Positions 1-7,441 are shown, counted from the first letter of the stretch. The stretch is 8,523 bases of DNA from Tannerellaceae bacterium (GCA_031267775.1 JAIRYL010000117.1:1-8523), one strand, 5' to 3'. Notes: generated by a model not told the origin, from the sequence alone. A program made the numbers and translations.

Positions 1-501
1 ATACCGCAGGGCAACCGCCATGGAGTACGATTCGGATAATTTGCGGCTGTAACTTACGTCGAGCGCCATTTCGTAGGGATTCAAATAATTATATGCCGGT
101 TCGCCGGGATTGGCATGCATGGGGATTTCGCCCAGCGTAAAATAGCGGAGCGAAGCCCCGATGGCCTGGTTGTCGTTTTGCCCGATTTTATAAAATCCCG
201 ATAAATAAGCCAGCGCCACATCGCTTACCAGTTTGCGCAGCCAGGGCGTATACGACAGTCCGACGCCGGCATTACTGTAATTGAAAGCATACTTTGCCGG
301 ATTCCAGTATTGCGAAGCAATATCAGACCCGGTAGCCGTTCCGTTATCGCCCATGGCGCCGCCTCGCGCGTCGGGCGCTATAGACAGCAAGGGAACAGCC
401 GTGTTTATAGGAGAAAAATCTTCTTTTTGCGCCCATGCGGAAGCCTGATTCATCAGGAAAATGCAGCCAAGAAGGATATTTATTTTAACTATCTTCGTCA
501 T
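1..501 (-). CDS. porV: Type IX secretion system outer membrane protein PorV (LptO), N-terminal part
   Basis: The reading frame is open from the ATG at 501-499 to the window edge and gives 167 residues; the C-terminal part lies outside. Residues 1-24 form a signal peptide (basic MTKIVK, hydrophobic core, likely cleavage near AWA/QK). The mature start has the features of PorV: a conserved segment ending in APDARGGAMGDNGTAT, then SQYWNPAKYAF and LSYTPWLRKLVSDVALAYL. PorV is a FadL-like outer-membrane beta-barrel. In characterised T9SS it binds the C-terminal signal domain of cargo leaving the SprA translocon and carries it to the PorU attachment complex. The gene follows porU by 49 bases on the same strand with no terminator between them, so the two are probably cotranscribed; the same adjacency is known in Porphyromonas gingivalis. 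Family identity is secure; only the missing C-terminus is unseen. Confidence 0.93.
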   Translation of the reverse strand, partial: MTKIVKINILLGCIFLMNQASAWAQKEDFSPINTAVPLLSIAPDARGGAMGDNGTATGSDIASQYWNPAKYAFNYSNAGVGLSYTPWLRKLVSDVALAYLSGFYKIGQNDNQAIGASLRYFTLGEIPMHANPGEPAYNYLNPYEMALDVSYSRKLSESYSMAVALRY

Positions 502-550
502 CTTAAACAGGTTATGTTATTATCACTCTATAAACTTATTTTAGCTTGTA

Positions 551-3500
551 TTATTGTGCCAGAATTATTAATTTCTTTGCCCTGGTCACTTCTCTGGAAC
601 GATCCGTGCCGATAGACGCCCGGTAAATATAAACGCCCGGACGCAGACGGACGCCGTTTGTACTTGTCAGGTCCCAGCTTATGCGATAGGGCGCGCCCCA
701 GTCCGACGTTCCCCGTTCTTCGTGCTTCCACATAAGCCGCCCGGCCAAATCATATACCGTTACGCTTACGCGGACAGTCGATTCGGGGCGATTGTGGTAG
801 ATGTAAAACTGAGCGCCGGTACGCGCCGGAACCGGCGCGGCAATAATATCCGATACAACCGGCGTTATTCCTTCGTCAACTTCAAAAACAAACTCATATA
901 CGGTGGAATTACTGAATATGTCCCAAACTCTGAATGTAGCCGTATGCAAACCCGGCGTTAAGGCGGGTATCGAAAAGGTAACCATGCCTTCTCCCTCGGC
1001 GTCGGGCAGAAGCTTGTAGTACGAATTAAGCGTATGGATGGTCGTCGGGTTGTCTATGGTCAGCGTAATATCGTGCCCTACGGCGGCGCTGCCCACGTTT
1101 ACTCCCGTAGCGTCCCATAGCCTGACTGCCAGAAAGGGGGTTGAGTTTACTTTGTCGCCGCTTGCAAAAGTTGTGTCGTTCAGATATAACTGTTTGATTT
1201 CAGGCCCTTCGCTATCCTGAACCGGGCGATCTGCCGTTCCTCCTACAATAAAATTCTGGTAACTCCCTTGCGCTTCAGCGCCCGAATGTTCATCTACAGC
1301 GTATAAATTCATCATACCAAAGTCGTTGGAATAAGATATATGTTCGGTAACGGCAAATGAAAATTCAAATGCGCCATTCTTCGCCAACTGATTTCCTGTA
1401 TAAAGAACGCTGGGATAATCCGTAAATTCAAACGTAGCATTTCGGTTGTTATTGTCTAATGTTTTTATCGTTTGTTTGCTGTCCAGAACCGTCACATACA
1501 GCGAACCCGAAAAGTCCGCAGCCCGATTGCCCTGCCTGTCTGCCACCTCTCCTTTAACCGTTACCATCCCCATTGCCTTCAGTGAGTCGGGGGTTTCGTT
1601 TACCGGTTTGCCGTTAACAGCCGTCACCTTCAGGCTGTATTCGGGATAAACCAGTTTCATAGCCGGATCGCCTATCAAAATAAAATTCAGTTTATTATCG
1701 TTCGTATACTCCTTTGTTTTTCTCATAACGTCGCCCAGCGTCAACCGCCCGCCCTTTTCGTCTCTTTCAAACAGCGCGTTTAAAAGCCTTTTGTTTAAAA
1801 TAAAGTTATCGCCTGAAAACACCACGCGGGTGGTAGTAAAAAGAGCGATTCCCCCGCTTTTTTTAAGAAAAACGTCTTCTCCCGCCGAAGTAGCCACATC
1901 GTCAAAACGGGTAAAATCGCAGGTTGCCGTAATCCAGAGGGGTAAACAGGGATACGTAAATCCCGCAATATCCGATTGGTTCAATACATCTTCGTCGCTC
2001 CACGAGCGGGTATTTCCATGTCCGGTATAGTTAATCAGAAACAAGCCGTCTTTCAGTTGCTTCTGTATACTGCTTCTCACGGCCGGATAGTTTCCGTTTT
2101 TCTTGTACGCATCAAAAAACAGTTTGTTCACCATAAATTCCGGATAATTTTTGCCGATGATAGAATCTCCCAATTCATTCGCCTGTTTCATGTGGTCAAG
2201 GGTAAATACGTCGGCCACGTTCCCGTCGTCGGCTACCAGACAAACCCTGTTTTTCCAGGCGCCGGTTTCTTTATTATCCATATAGCCCAACACCTTGTCT
2301 ACGGCAGCCGTAGCCTCGGCTACCGTGCGAACGGGAAAACGGCCGATACCTAACTGGATAGGGGCGGAAGTAAACCGATCGTCGGTAAGCGCTCCAAAAT
2401 AATCGTCTGTAACATACGAATAGTGGTTAAGCGAATTTTCCGACTGATAGGTCAACAGCATATTTGCAGTAGAAACCTGTTTCCAACTGTTTGTAAGCTT
2501 TCGGTTATCATACGATCCATCGCCAAAAAGCAGAAGATACTTGGGTTTCTTTGCCTCGGAGGCATTCCTGTCGTAAAACATTTTCATAAACCGGCGATAA
2601 GCCGTTGCATCAGGCGTGCCGCTCGAAAACTCATTATAAATCTGCTGAGGGCTTACTACTAAAACGGATAAACTGTCTTTTCCATTAGATCGATGGCGCG
2701 CCGCCAAACGTTCAGCCTGCGCACGAAAAGCCTCTGCCGCAATAATAACCATGTCGGTTTGCCGGCAGGCATGCAGGTTTTGATTATCCACGTCTTTTTC
2801 TTCTTTTGTCCAGCCGGAAAAGCTTTGATCAGTCTGTACGGCCGCAAACTCGCGTAAATCCCCCGCCGGAATAGAGAAAGACAATTCCGTACCGTTCAGT
2901 TGAGTTTCCATCAACCGGGGGTTTTCGCCATCGGTAACATCCAGTACAATCGTGTTGCTATTCGCATTCCCTACAACAAACCGGCTTACATTGCCAATAG
3001 ATTGAATACTGCGAAACAAGGTATATCCCCCGTATTGCTTTAGCGTCCGCTTTACATGCATGCGGATATAGTCCAGCCGCACATTTTCGTCGCCCGGTTT
3101 ATTATAAGATACAACAACCTGGGGCGTTTCGTTCTTTTCGCCCCTCCAGGTTGCCGTATCAGCTCTGTCAAGCGCTTTTATATACGAATTATTGCCGGAA
3201 TTATCAAGGGGCGAAAAGTTTAATTGTATCAGCTCCTGTCCGTTAATATGCAGCGTAGCCTGTCCGCCGGTAGATTTGGGACGCGCTATAAACCGCATCG
3301 TTACTTTAGCGTCCGCGTCGGTAATACCTTCTATTTTAGCTATCGGCGAGGTAGCGGCAATCGTTTTGGAACCGCCCGTTTCAAACGATTCGCCAAACAG
3401 CTCCCGGCCTGAACTGTTTACCGAGTACAGCTCTTCTTCGTGTACCCTGTAATCGTCAAAAACAGTAACAGTTAACAACGCTTGCCCGGATAATAAAGGC

Positions 3501-3943
3501 GCTTTCTCCATCTCCTTTACGCCGGCTGTTCCATCTGTCAGAAAATAGCAACCATACGTGGCGTATGGGTTATTGGTATGAAAAAAGGAATTTGAATATT
3601 CTCCGTTATACTCCCATTTAACAGCTCCTTTTCCATAAAAAAGAAGATAATCTCCGCCCCTGTATACAGCCACAGAAGGCAGATCGTCTATATAAGCGGA
3701 ACTTAAACTGAAATCTTCATCCAGCGGCCAGCCTCCATATCCATGTATGGAAACGTTGAGCGGATCGGCAAATCCCATCTTCTTCAAGTCGTCATACGTT
3801 ATCTTGCAGATACCTGTTTGCTCCACCTTTATTTTCACCCACTTCCCCGACGACAAAACAGACCGATCCGCATAACGGCTATCGCTTGCCCAAACGGAAA
3901 TAAAACTCCAAACGCTAATCGATAAAAATAAAAATACACGCAT
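551..3943 (-). CDS. porU: Type IX secretion system sortase PorU (C25 gingipain-like peptidase)
   Basis: The 1130-residue product is close to the usual PorU length. Residues 1-19 are a signal peptide (cleavage near VWA/SD). The N-terminal region has the PorU motif SSGKWVKIKVEQTGICKITY at about 31-50, followed by a GYGGWPLDEDF segment. A C25 caspase-like peptidase domain covers about 397-765. It carries LLLFGDGSYDNR (470-481), the catalytic His in NYTGHGN (His642) and the catalytic Cys in ITATCDFTRFDD (Cys675). Beta-sandwich segments follow, then a C-terminal T9SS-type domain at about 1035-1130 with the motifs VTVYDLAGRLMW and GVYIYRA. PorU acts at the cell surface: it cleaves the C-terminal signal of T9SS cargo and transfers the protein to an anionic-LPS anchor. 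Its own C-terminal domain is retained in the characterised homologue. The start is 10 bases after the FAH-family gene, implying cotranscription; porV follows. Both catalytic residues are present, so it should be active. Confidence 0.96.
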   Translation of the reverse strand: MRVFLFLSISVWSFISVWASDSRYADRSVLSSGKWVKIKVEQTGICKITYDDLKKMGFADPLNVSIHGYGGWPLDEDFSLSSAYIDDLPSVAVYRGGDYLLFYGKGAVKWEYNGEYSNSFFHTNNPYATYGCYFLTDGTAGVKEMEKAPLLSGQALLTVTVFDDYRVHEEELYSVNSSGRELFGESFETGGSKTIAATSPIAKIEGITDADAKVTMRFIARPKSTGGQATLHINGQELIQLNFSPLDNSGNNSYIKALDRADTATWRGEKNETPQVVVSYNKPGDENVRLDYIRMHVKRTLKQYGGYTLFRSIQSIGNVSRFVVGNANSNTIVLDVTDGENPRLMETQLNGTELSFSIPAGDLREFAAVQTDQSFSGWTKEEKDVDNQNLHACRQTDMVIIAAEAFRAQAERLAARHRSNGKDSLSVLVVSPQQIYNEFSSGTPDATAYRRFMKMFYDRNASEAKKPKYLLLFGDGSYDNRKLTNSWKQVSTANMLLTYQSENSLNHYSYVTDDYFGALTDDRFTSAPIQLGIGRFPVRTVAEATAAVDKVLGYMDNKETGAWKNRVCLVADDGNVADVFTLDHMKQANELGDSIIGKNYPEFMVNKLFFDAYKKNGNYPAVRSSIQKQLKDGLFLINYTGHGNTRSWSDEDVLNQSDIAGFTYPCLPLWITATCDFTRFDDVATSAGEDVFLKKSGGIALFTTTRVVFSGDNFILNKRLLNALFERDEKGGRLTLGDVMRKTKEYTNDNKLNFILIGDPAMKLVYPEYSLKVTAVNGKPVNETPDSLKAMGMVTVKGEVADRQGNRAADFSGSLYVTVLDSKQTIKTLDNNNRNATFEFTDYPSVLYTGNQLAKNGAFEFSFAVTEHISYSNDFGMMNLYAVDEHSGAEAQGSYQNFIVGGTADRPVQDSEGPEIKQLYLNDTTFASGDKVNSTPFLAVRLWDATGVNVGSAAVGHDITLTIDNPTTIHTLNSYYKLLPDAEGEGMVTFSIPALTPGLHTATFRVWDIFSNSTVYEFVFEVDEGITPVVSDIIAAPVPARTGAQFYIYHNRPESTVRVSVTVYDLAGRLMWKHEERGTSDWGAPYRISWDLTSTNGVRLRPGVYIYRASIGTDRSREVTRAKKLIILAQ

Positions 3944-3953
3944 TTTATTACAA

Positions 3954-4568
3954 TCATTTCACATAAAAGTCCAGCAGCTTTGTTTCGCCAACATATCCCT
4001 CCAGATGGTCGTTTATTTTTACGGAGCCTACTCCGGCAGGCGTTCCCGTATAAATAAGGTCTCCAATCTTTAATGTAAAAAAACGGCTTGCATAAGCTAT
4101 AATTTTATCAACGGGAAACAGCATCTCAGCCGTATTTCCTTTTTGCACCTTCGCGCCGTTTATATGCAGGCAGAAAGGAATCTTATTGATATCGCCCGCT
4201 TCGCAAAGCGGGATAAAAGCGCCTGTCACGGCCGAACCATCAAACGCTTTGCTTATTTCCCACGGTAATCCCTGTTGGCGAAGCCGGTTTTGAATATCGC
4301 GCGCGGTAAAATCAATCCCTACTGTTATTTCATTGTAGTAGCGATACGCAAAACGTTCGGCAATATTCTTCCCCAGCTTATCTATTTTCACTACAATCTC
4401 CGCCTCATAATGAATTTCAGACGAGAAATCAGGAATAAAAAATGGTTTCCCGTCTTTCAGCAACGACGAATCGGATTTCATAAAAATAGTTGGTTCTGAT
4501 AATTCTAACGAATGATGCATCTCTTTATTGTGACTGGCATAATTCATTCCTACGGCAATAATTTTCAT
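3954..4568 (-). CDS. Fumarylacetoacetate hydrolase (FAH) family protein
   Basis: This 204-residue protein has the size of single-domain FAH enzymes (FAHD1/YcgM type). The fold signature is complete: MKIIAVGMNYASHNKEM at the N-terminus, the metal-binding acids in HYEAEIVV (Glu55, Glu57) and GIDFTARD (Asp86), the lysine in ISKAFDGSA (Lys107), and the closing YTGTPAGVGSVK loop (173-184). Relatives are metal-dependent cytosolic enzymes that hydrolyse or decarboxylate 2,4-dioxo acids such as acylpyruvates or oxaloacetate; the substrate cannot be chosen from sequence. Its ATG overlaps the rex stop as ATGA (4 bases, 4565-4568), which suggests translational coupling, and porU starts 10 bases downstream. 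A catabolic or oxaloacetate-handling enzyme beside a redox regulator makes sense, but its link to secretion is only by position. Confidence 0.9.
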   Translation of the reverse strand: MKIIAVGMNYASHNKEMHHSLELSEPTIFMKSDSSLLKDGKPFFIPDFSSEIHYEAEIVVKIDKLGKNIAERFAYRYYNEITVGIDFTARDIQNRLRQQGLPWEISKAFDGSAVTGAFIPLCEAGDINKIPFCLHINGAKVQKGNTAEMLFPVDKIIAYASRFFTLKIGDLIYTGTPAGVGSVKINDHLEGYVGETKLLDFYVK

Positions 4569-5221
4569 CTTCTGCGATTAAACTGATTCAAACGGTTAAA
4601 CATAACGGCCAGATGAGCATACATAGACGTATTTTGTACAACGACATGGCGGGGTACGCGAATACGGAACGGGGTAAAGTTCCAAAGCGCTTTGATACCT
4701 TCGGAAATGATGTGGTCGGTTACCGATTGAGCCTGATCAACCGGCACTGTAATAACGCCGATTGTAGCGTCCAGCTCTTTTTGGCAGGCAGGAAATTCGC
4801 TTAGATGGAAAACAGGAATTCCCTTAATAGAAGTTCCGGCCAATTCGCTACGGGTATCAAAACCTGCAATAATATCCAATCCATACTGGCTAAGCCCGGA
4901 ATCCTGCAATAAAGCGGCCCCCAAACTCCCGACGCCAAACAGAAACGCTTTATGTTGAACGGTAAAACCTAAAAAATCTTCTAATACGGTAACCAAGGCG
5001 TTAATTTCATACCCCACCCTGGTTTTCCCTGTAATATTTACAAAAGAAAGATCTTTCGCTACCTGGCTGGAGTCTACATTAATCTCTTTTGCTATCTGCG
5101 TGGACGAAACGTACGCCTCGCCTTTTCCTTTCAATAGTTTTACAAAGGCAAGATACCAGGGCAACCGCCTGAGGGTAGGCTCGGGTATCTTCCATATTTG
5201 TTTTATTTCTTCATTGGCCAT
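4565..5221 (-). CDS. rex: Redox-sensing transcriptional repressor Rex
   Basis: The product is 218 residues, the normal Rex length. A winged-helix DNA-binding domain covers about 11-78: IPEPTLRRLPWYLAF, the helix-turn-helix STQIAKEINVDSSQVAKDLS, and the wing with ITGKTRVGYEI. A Rossmann NAD(H)-binding domain follows with the GxGxxG motif in FGVGSLGAALL (Gly96, Gly98, Gly101) and the acidic residue at the end of the second strand in IIAGFD (Asp122). The C-terminal NTSMYAHLAVMFNRL is the domain-swapped helix that mediates dimerisation. Rex dimers bind DNA when NAD+ dominates and leave it when NADH rises, derepressing fermentation and anaerobic metabolism genes. The ATG at 5221-5219 follows an AAAGGA only 2-3 bases away, closer than ideal. 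The gene leads a run of FAH, porU and porV and probably represses itself through the palindrome at 5226-5252. Confidence 0.95.
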   Translation of the reverse strand: MANEEIKQIWKIPEPTLRRLPWYLAFVKLLKGKGEAYVSSTQIAKEINVDSSQVAKDLSFVNITGKTRVGYEINALVTVLEDFLGFTVQHKAFLFGVGSLGAALLQDSGLSQYGLDIIAGFDTRSELAGTSIKGIPVFHLSEFPACQKELDATIGVITVPVDQAQSVTDHIISEGIKALWNFTPFRIRVPRHVVVQNTSMYAHLAVMFNRLNQFNRRR

Positions 5222-5225
5222 TATC

Positions 5226-5252
5226 CTTTGTGTTAATATACATTACACAAAG
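5226..5252. promoter_or_regulatory. Probable Rex operator upstream of rex
   Basis: A 27-base palindrome has perfect 8-base arms CTTTGTGT and ACACAAAG around an 11-base AT-rich centre. The TTGTG and CACAA half-sites match the ends of the known Rex consensus (TTGTGAAnnnnTTCACAA), but the distance between them is 13 bases rather than 8, so the match is to half-sites only. It lies 4 bases before the rex ATG and overlaps the -7 promoter box, where a bound repressor would block transcription. Autoregulation is inferred. Confidence 0.6.
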
Positions 5253-5255
5253 ATA
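5248..5255 (-). promoter_or_regulatory. Bacteroidota -7 box of the rex promoter
   Basis: On the minus strand the sequence reads TATCTTTG, a perfect TAnnTTTG box as used by the primary sigma factor of Bacteroidota. It ends 26 bases before the rex ATG, leaving a short leader. I see no clear TTTG/TTG -33 element at the expected distance (only GTTAAAG nearby). Its last five bases are part of the CTTTGTGT arm of the palindrome. Confidence 0.5.
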
Positions 5256-5320
5256 TGATTTTTTTCATAATTCCACTTTAACAGATTAAAAAAAACCGGA
5301 TAAATAGTTGTATATCAAAT

Positions 5321-5342
5321 AAAAAAATCAGCGAACCTGATC
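5321..5342 (-). terminator. Weak intrinsic terminator after the 427-residue gene
   Basis: On the minus strand ATCAG-GTTCG-CTGAT forms a 5-base-pair stem, extendable by G-T wobble pairs, with a 5-base loop, followed at once by a run of seven T. It stands between the end of the unknown 427-residue gene and the rex promoter, where it could keep the two transcription units apart. The stem is short, so confidence is limited. Confidence 0.4.
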
Positions 5343-5463
5343 CGACGCGAAAAATCAGACGTCCAACAAACCGAATTTTTGCTTTTTGCAGTAACGCTCC
5401 ATTTGAGCGCGATAAACGATCGAATGATCAGAAAACCAGGTAAACTTCTTCTTGAGAGAAATA

Positions 5464-6747
5464 TTAAGTTATCAAGCAAAACAGTTGAGTTATTCCTTCC
5501 TTTAAATATTGATAAACAGGTTTTGCCGTCAATGCTGTTAACAGAATACCTATGCCGGAAAATGTTATACCTGTAATTGCCAGAACGATGGATTTAGTAT
5601 TCCAATGAGAATTTAATGCGTCTTTGTGTTCATCTTTTACAAAGTTGAGCGCATATTTAAGATTTTCTATATTTAACAGCAACTTGCGAGTTTTGTCTTT
5701 TACAGATTTAACATCCTCGCTGTCAGAATCCTCTACTTTTGTATTCAAATATTTAGAATGGCATAAAGAATTTGTAAATAAAGTTTCCCCAACGACAAGA
5801 CACGAATCTTTGTATATTTGTTGTCTGAATTTTTTCTTTATGTCAAGGTAGTAAATTTTATCTTTCGGATAAAGCCAGTTTTTAATTTTCTGAGGCAATA
5901 TTTTCATTATTTTCTGAGGCAATATTTTTGTTATTATCCTCTTTACAACAGGAAATCTTAGATATTCGAGCATTCCTAAACGGCGCTTCCAAATTTCAAC
6001 GGCTTTGTTATATTTAGCTTGCTCTGCAAGCAATTCGGGTAAAATAGTTTTATTATATTCTTTTAATACTTGCTTTGCAGCTTCACAGTTTATCAGTTTA
6101 GTCTCTATTTCTTCTATCCTTGTTTTAAAAGTATCTTTATCTGTTAATTTAATGCCACATTTTAATGTTTTAAAATGCTGCATTTCAGCATTATATTTAT
6201 ATTCAAACTCTTCCAGATAATGTAATATAAATTCGTTATTTTCGCCTTTTAATTTTCTTTTTACGTCGTCAATCGCTAAACCTTCTGTTACCGTAACTTT
6301 TTCTTTGTCAGGAAATACGCAAGCCTTAAAATAAAAATCTTTGTGAACTTTTTTGTTTTTGTCTGAAAAATCATGGAAAGTATGTCTGTGAAATAATTTC
6401 TTCACAGCGAAAACAGTAGCATAACGAGGTTTTTCGATAATTTCATTTGCAAATTTGTTTTCTTCTGCACAATAACATTTATACAAAAATAATCCATTAG
6501 ACGAATGGTCTTGATAGTGCAATTGTATTTCTGCTACCACAGAATTATTATCTACAAGCTCTTTTGTACGGGAGAAGCGTAAAATAACATCACTCCTTGC
6601 CTCTTTATTTATGTCCGCTAATACAACTTGCAAAAATAATGGATTAGCGTCTATATCCGTAACTTTATCTAAGACTTTATCCGTTAAGGGAGTGAAATTC
6701 TTGTGTATAAATGTGGGAAACCAAATTATCCAAAATGTATCAGTCAT
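5464..6747 (-). CDS. Hypothetical protein, coiled-coil centre and one C-terminal membrane segment
   Basis: I do not recognise this 427-residue protein. The N-terminal 145 residues look like a mixed alpha/beta domain: a hydrophobic FWIIWFPTFI at 5-14, then ARSDVILRF (50-58) and VVAEIQLHYQ (70-79). The D53...E73-x-Q75 spacing faintly recalls PD-(D/E)XK nucleases, but this is a guess. Residues about 205-260 are charged and likely coiled coil (RIEEIETKLI through EIWKRRL). An eight-residue unit, KILPQKIM/K, is duplicated at 274-289. Another helical segment (about 345-380) precedes a single membrane helix at about 387-407 (SIVLAITGITFSGIGILLTAL), leaving a short tail, so the protein may be tail-anchored. 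The gene is clearly AT-richer than rex-porV and lysine-rich, which suggests horizontal origin. It follows another unknown gene by 44 bases with a terminator-like hairpin between. The start has no evident ribosome binding site and could lie further in. Confidence 0.75.
   Translation of the reverse strand: MTDTFWIIWFPTFIHKNFTPLTDKVLDKVTDIDANPLFLQVVLADINKEARSDVILRFSRTKELVDNNSVVAEIQLHYQDHSSNGLFLYKCYCAEENKFANEIIEKPRYATVFAVKKLFHRHTFHDFSDKNKKVHKDFYFKACVFPDKEKVTVTEGLAIDDVKRKLKGENNEFILHYLEEFEYKYNAEMQHFKTLKCGIKLTDKDTFKTRIEEIETKLINCEAAKQVLKEYNKTILPELLAEQAKYNKAVEIWKRRLGMLEYLRFPVVKRIITKILPQKIMKILPQKIKNWLYPKDKIYYLDIKKKFRQQIYKDSCLVVGETLFTNSLCHSKYLNTKVEDSDSEDVKSVKDKTRKLLLNIENLKYALNFVKDEHKDALNSHWNTKSIVLAITGITFSGIGILLTALTAKPVYQYLKEGITQLFCLIT
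5885..5932. repeat. 24-base in-frame tandem duplication
   Basis: Two copies of a 24-base unit begin at 5885 and 5909; their first 20 bases (ATTTTCTGAGGCAATATTTT) are identical and the last four differ slightly. The period is eight codons, so the reading frame is kept and the protein repeats ILPQKI (residues 275-280 and 283-288). The near-identity suggests a recent duplication. Confidence 0.85.
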
Positions 6748-6770
6748 TAGCTTTTCGCAGTATAGTTAAC

Positions 6771-6819
6771 AAAAAAAACTGCAAGTCGTTTTTAGATAAA
6801 TTTTCCGATTGCAGTTTTT
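6771..6819 (-). terminator. Intrinsic terminator-like hairpin between the two unknown genes
   Basis: Perfect 11-base arms AAAAACTGCAA (6774-6784) and TTGCAGTTTTT (6809-6819) face each other. TCG/CGA pairs next to a single bulged base can lengthen the stem, leaving a loop of about 17 bases. On the minus strand the stem runs into eight T (6778-6771). The upstream arm overlaps the last codons of the gene ending at 6792. With A-tracts on one side and T-tracts on the other it could also work on the plus strand, but no plus-strand gene needs it. Confidence 0.65.
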
Positions 6820-7181
6820 AGTTTTAATTTCAACAATTTATTCCATCTGGAGTACCTTTGAGTGACAGTAACGGTGTCTGAAACAGCGTCTGCATTTGCG
6901 AACAGACCAGCCGCCAAATGGCCGGTAACTGCCAGTTCTTTATAGGTAGCGTGTCCTAACACTATTTTCAGAAAGTCGGCGTCACTCCGATACTCCTTAT
7001 CTTCTTTTACCTCCGCAACAAGCGACATTGAAGTCAAATAATCTAATTTGTCATCAGGGTTATTTACTTTTAACGCATTGATAATAGCACTGTTGGCCTC
7101 TTCAGGAGTCATTTTTGCTAACCAATTCTGGATTTCCTCCTTACTCAGATTTTTTGAAAAATCTACTGTCAAATCTGTCAT
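6792..7181 (-). CDS. Small hypothetical helical protein with basic amphipathic C-terminus
   Basis: I do not recognise this gene. From the ATG at 7181-7179 it gives 129 residues beginning MTDLTVDFSKNLSKEEIQ; an in-frame GTG at 7202-7200 would add seven more. I prefer ATG because neither start has a visible ribosome binding site. The sequence looks mostly helical: an acidic N-terminal half (SKEEIQNWLAKMTPEEANSA), a short hydrophobic patch near VTGHLAAGLFANADAV (about 85-100) and a cationic, possibly amphipathic end (WNKLLKLKLKTAIGKFI). No signal peptide, full-length membrane helix or enzyme motif is visible. It precedes the 427-residue gene on the same strand, and both are AT-rich, so they may be partners, although the hairpin between them would limit read-through. 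A peptide toxin, an adaptor or a phage accessory protein are all possible and unproven. Confidence 0.65.
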   Translation of the reverse strand: MTDLTVDFSKNLSKEEIQNWLAKMTPEEANSAIINALKVNNPDDKLDYLTSMSLVAEVKEDKEYRSDADFLKIVLGHATYKELAVTGHLAAGLFANADAVSDTVTVTQRYSRWNKLLKLKLKTAIGKFI

Positions 7182-7344
7182 TCTACCACTGGTGTTTTTC
7201 ACATTGTTTTTTTAATATTTTGGCATACAGCCAATTTCGTCTCTTAAAAAAGTGCGCTAAGGTACGCTTTATTGATGGGCAATTCAAAATATACATTTCA
7301 TATCAAAACTTTAAAATGTTGATATAAAGACATTTATTCACATT

Positions 7345-7386
7345 GGTATGATACGGCCATCTGGTAAGATACCGGTAAAATATCGG
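7345..7386. repeat. Three clustered GGTAnnATAnCGG-like repeats
   Basis: GGTATGATACGG (7345-7356), GGTAAGATACCGG (7363-7375) and GGTAAAATATCGG (7374-7386) are near copies in the same orientation; the last two share the GG. Clusters like this often bind a regulator, replication initiator or transposase, but nothing here says which. Confidence 0.5.
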
Positions 7387-7441
7387 TTATGTAAACCTTC
7401 TTTATTCTATGCAAATAACTGTTATTCAACAATGTGAGTTT

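Noticed and set aside
463..474. Lipoprotein signal (LLGC) in PorV
   Set aside because: The hydrophobic stretch before the Cys is too short and continues past it, and an ordinary signal-peptidase site follows; PorV is not known as a lipoprotein.
310..615. Plus-strand open frame of 101 codons
   Set aside because: It is antisense to the porV signal peptide region and the porU end, and its protein has no recognisable character.
1976..2353. Plus-strand open frame of 125 codons inside porU
   Set aside because: It is fully antisense to the conserved C25 catalytic domain of porU and shows no family features; the porU frame explains the sequence.
5395..5409. CGCTC/GAGCG stem-loop as terminator
   Set aside because: The 5-base-pair stem is not followed directly by a T-run on either strand; the hairpin at 5321-5342 is a better candidate.
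5379..5576. Plus-strand open frame of 65 codons
   Set aside because: It begins on a non-ATG codon and runs antisense into the end of the 427-residue gene; composition is not protein-like.
7348..7437. Plus-strand mini-frame of 29 codons in the repeat-rich spacer
   Set aside because: It consists largely of the GGTAnnATAnCGG repeats, has no ribosome binding site and no recognisable product.
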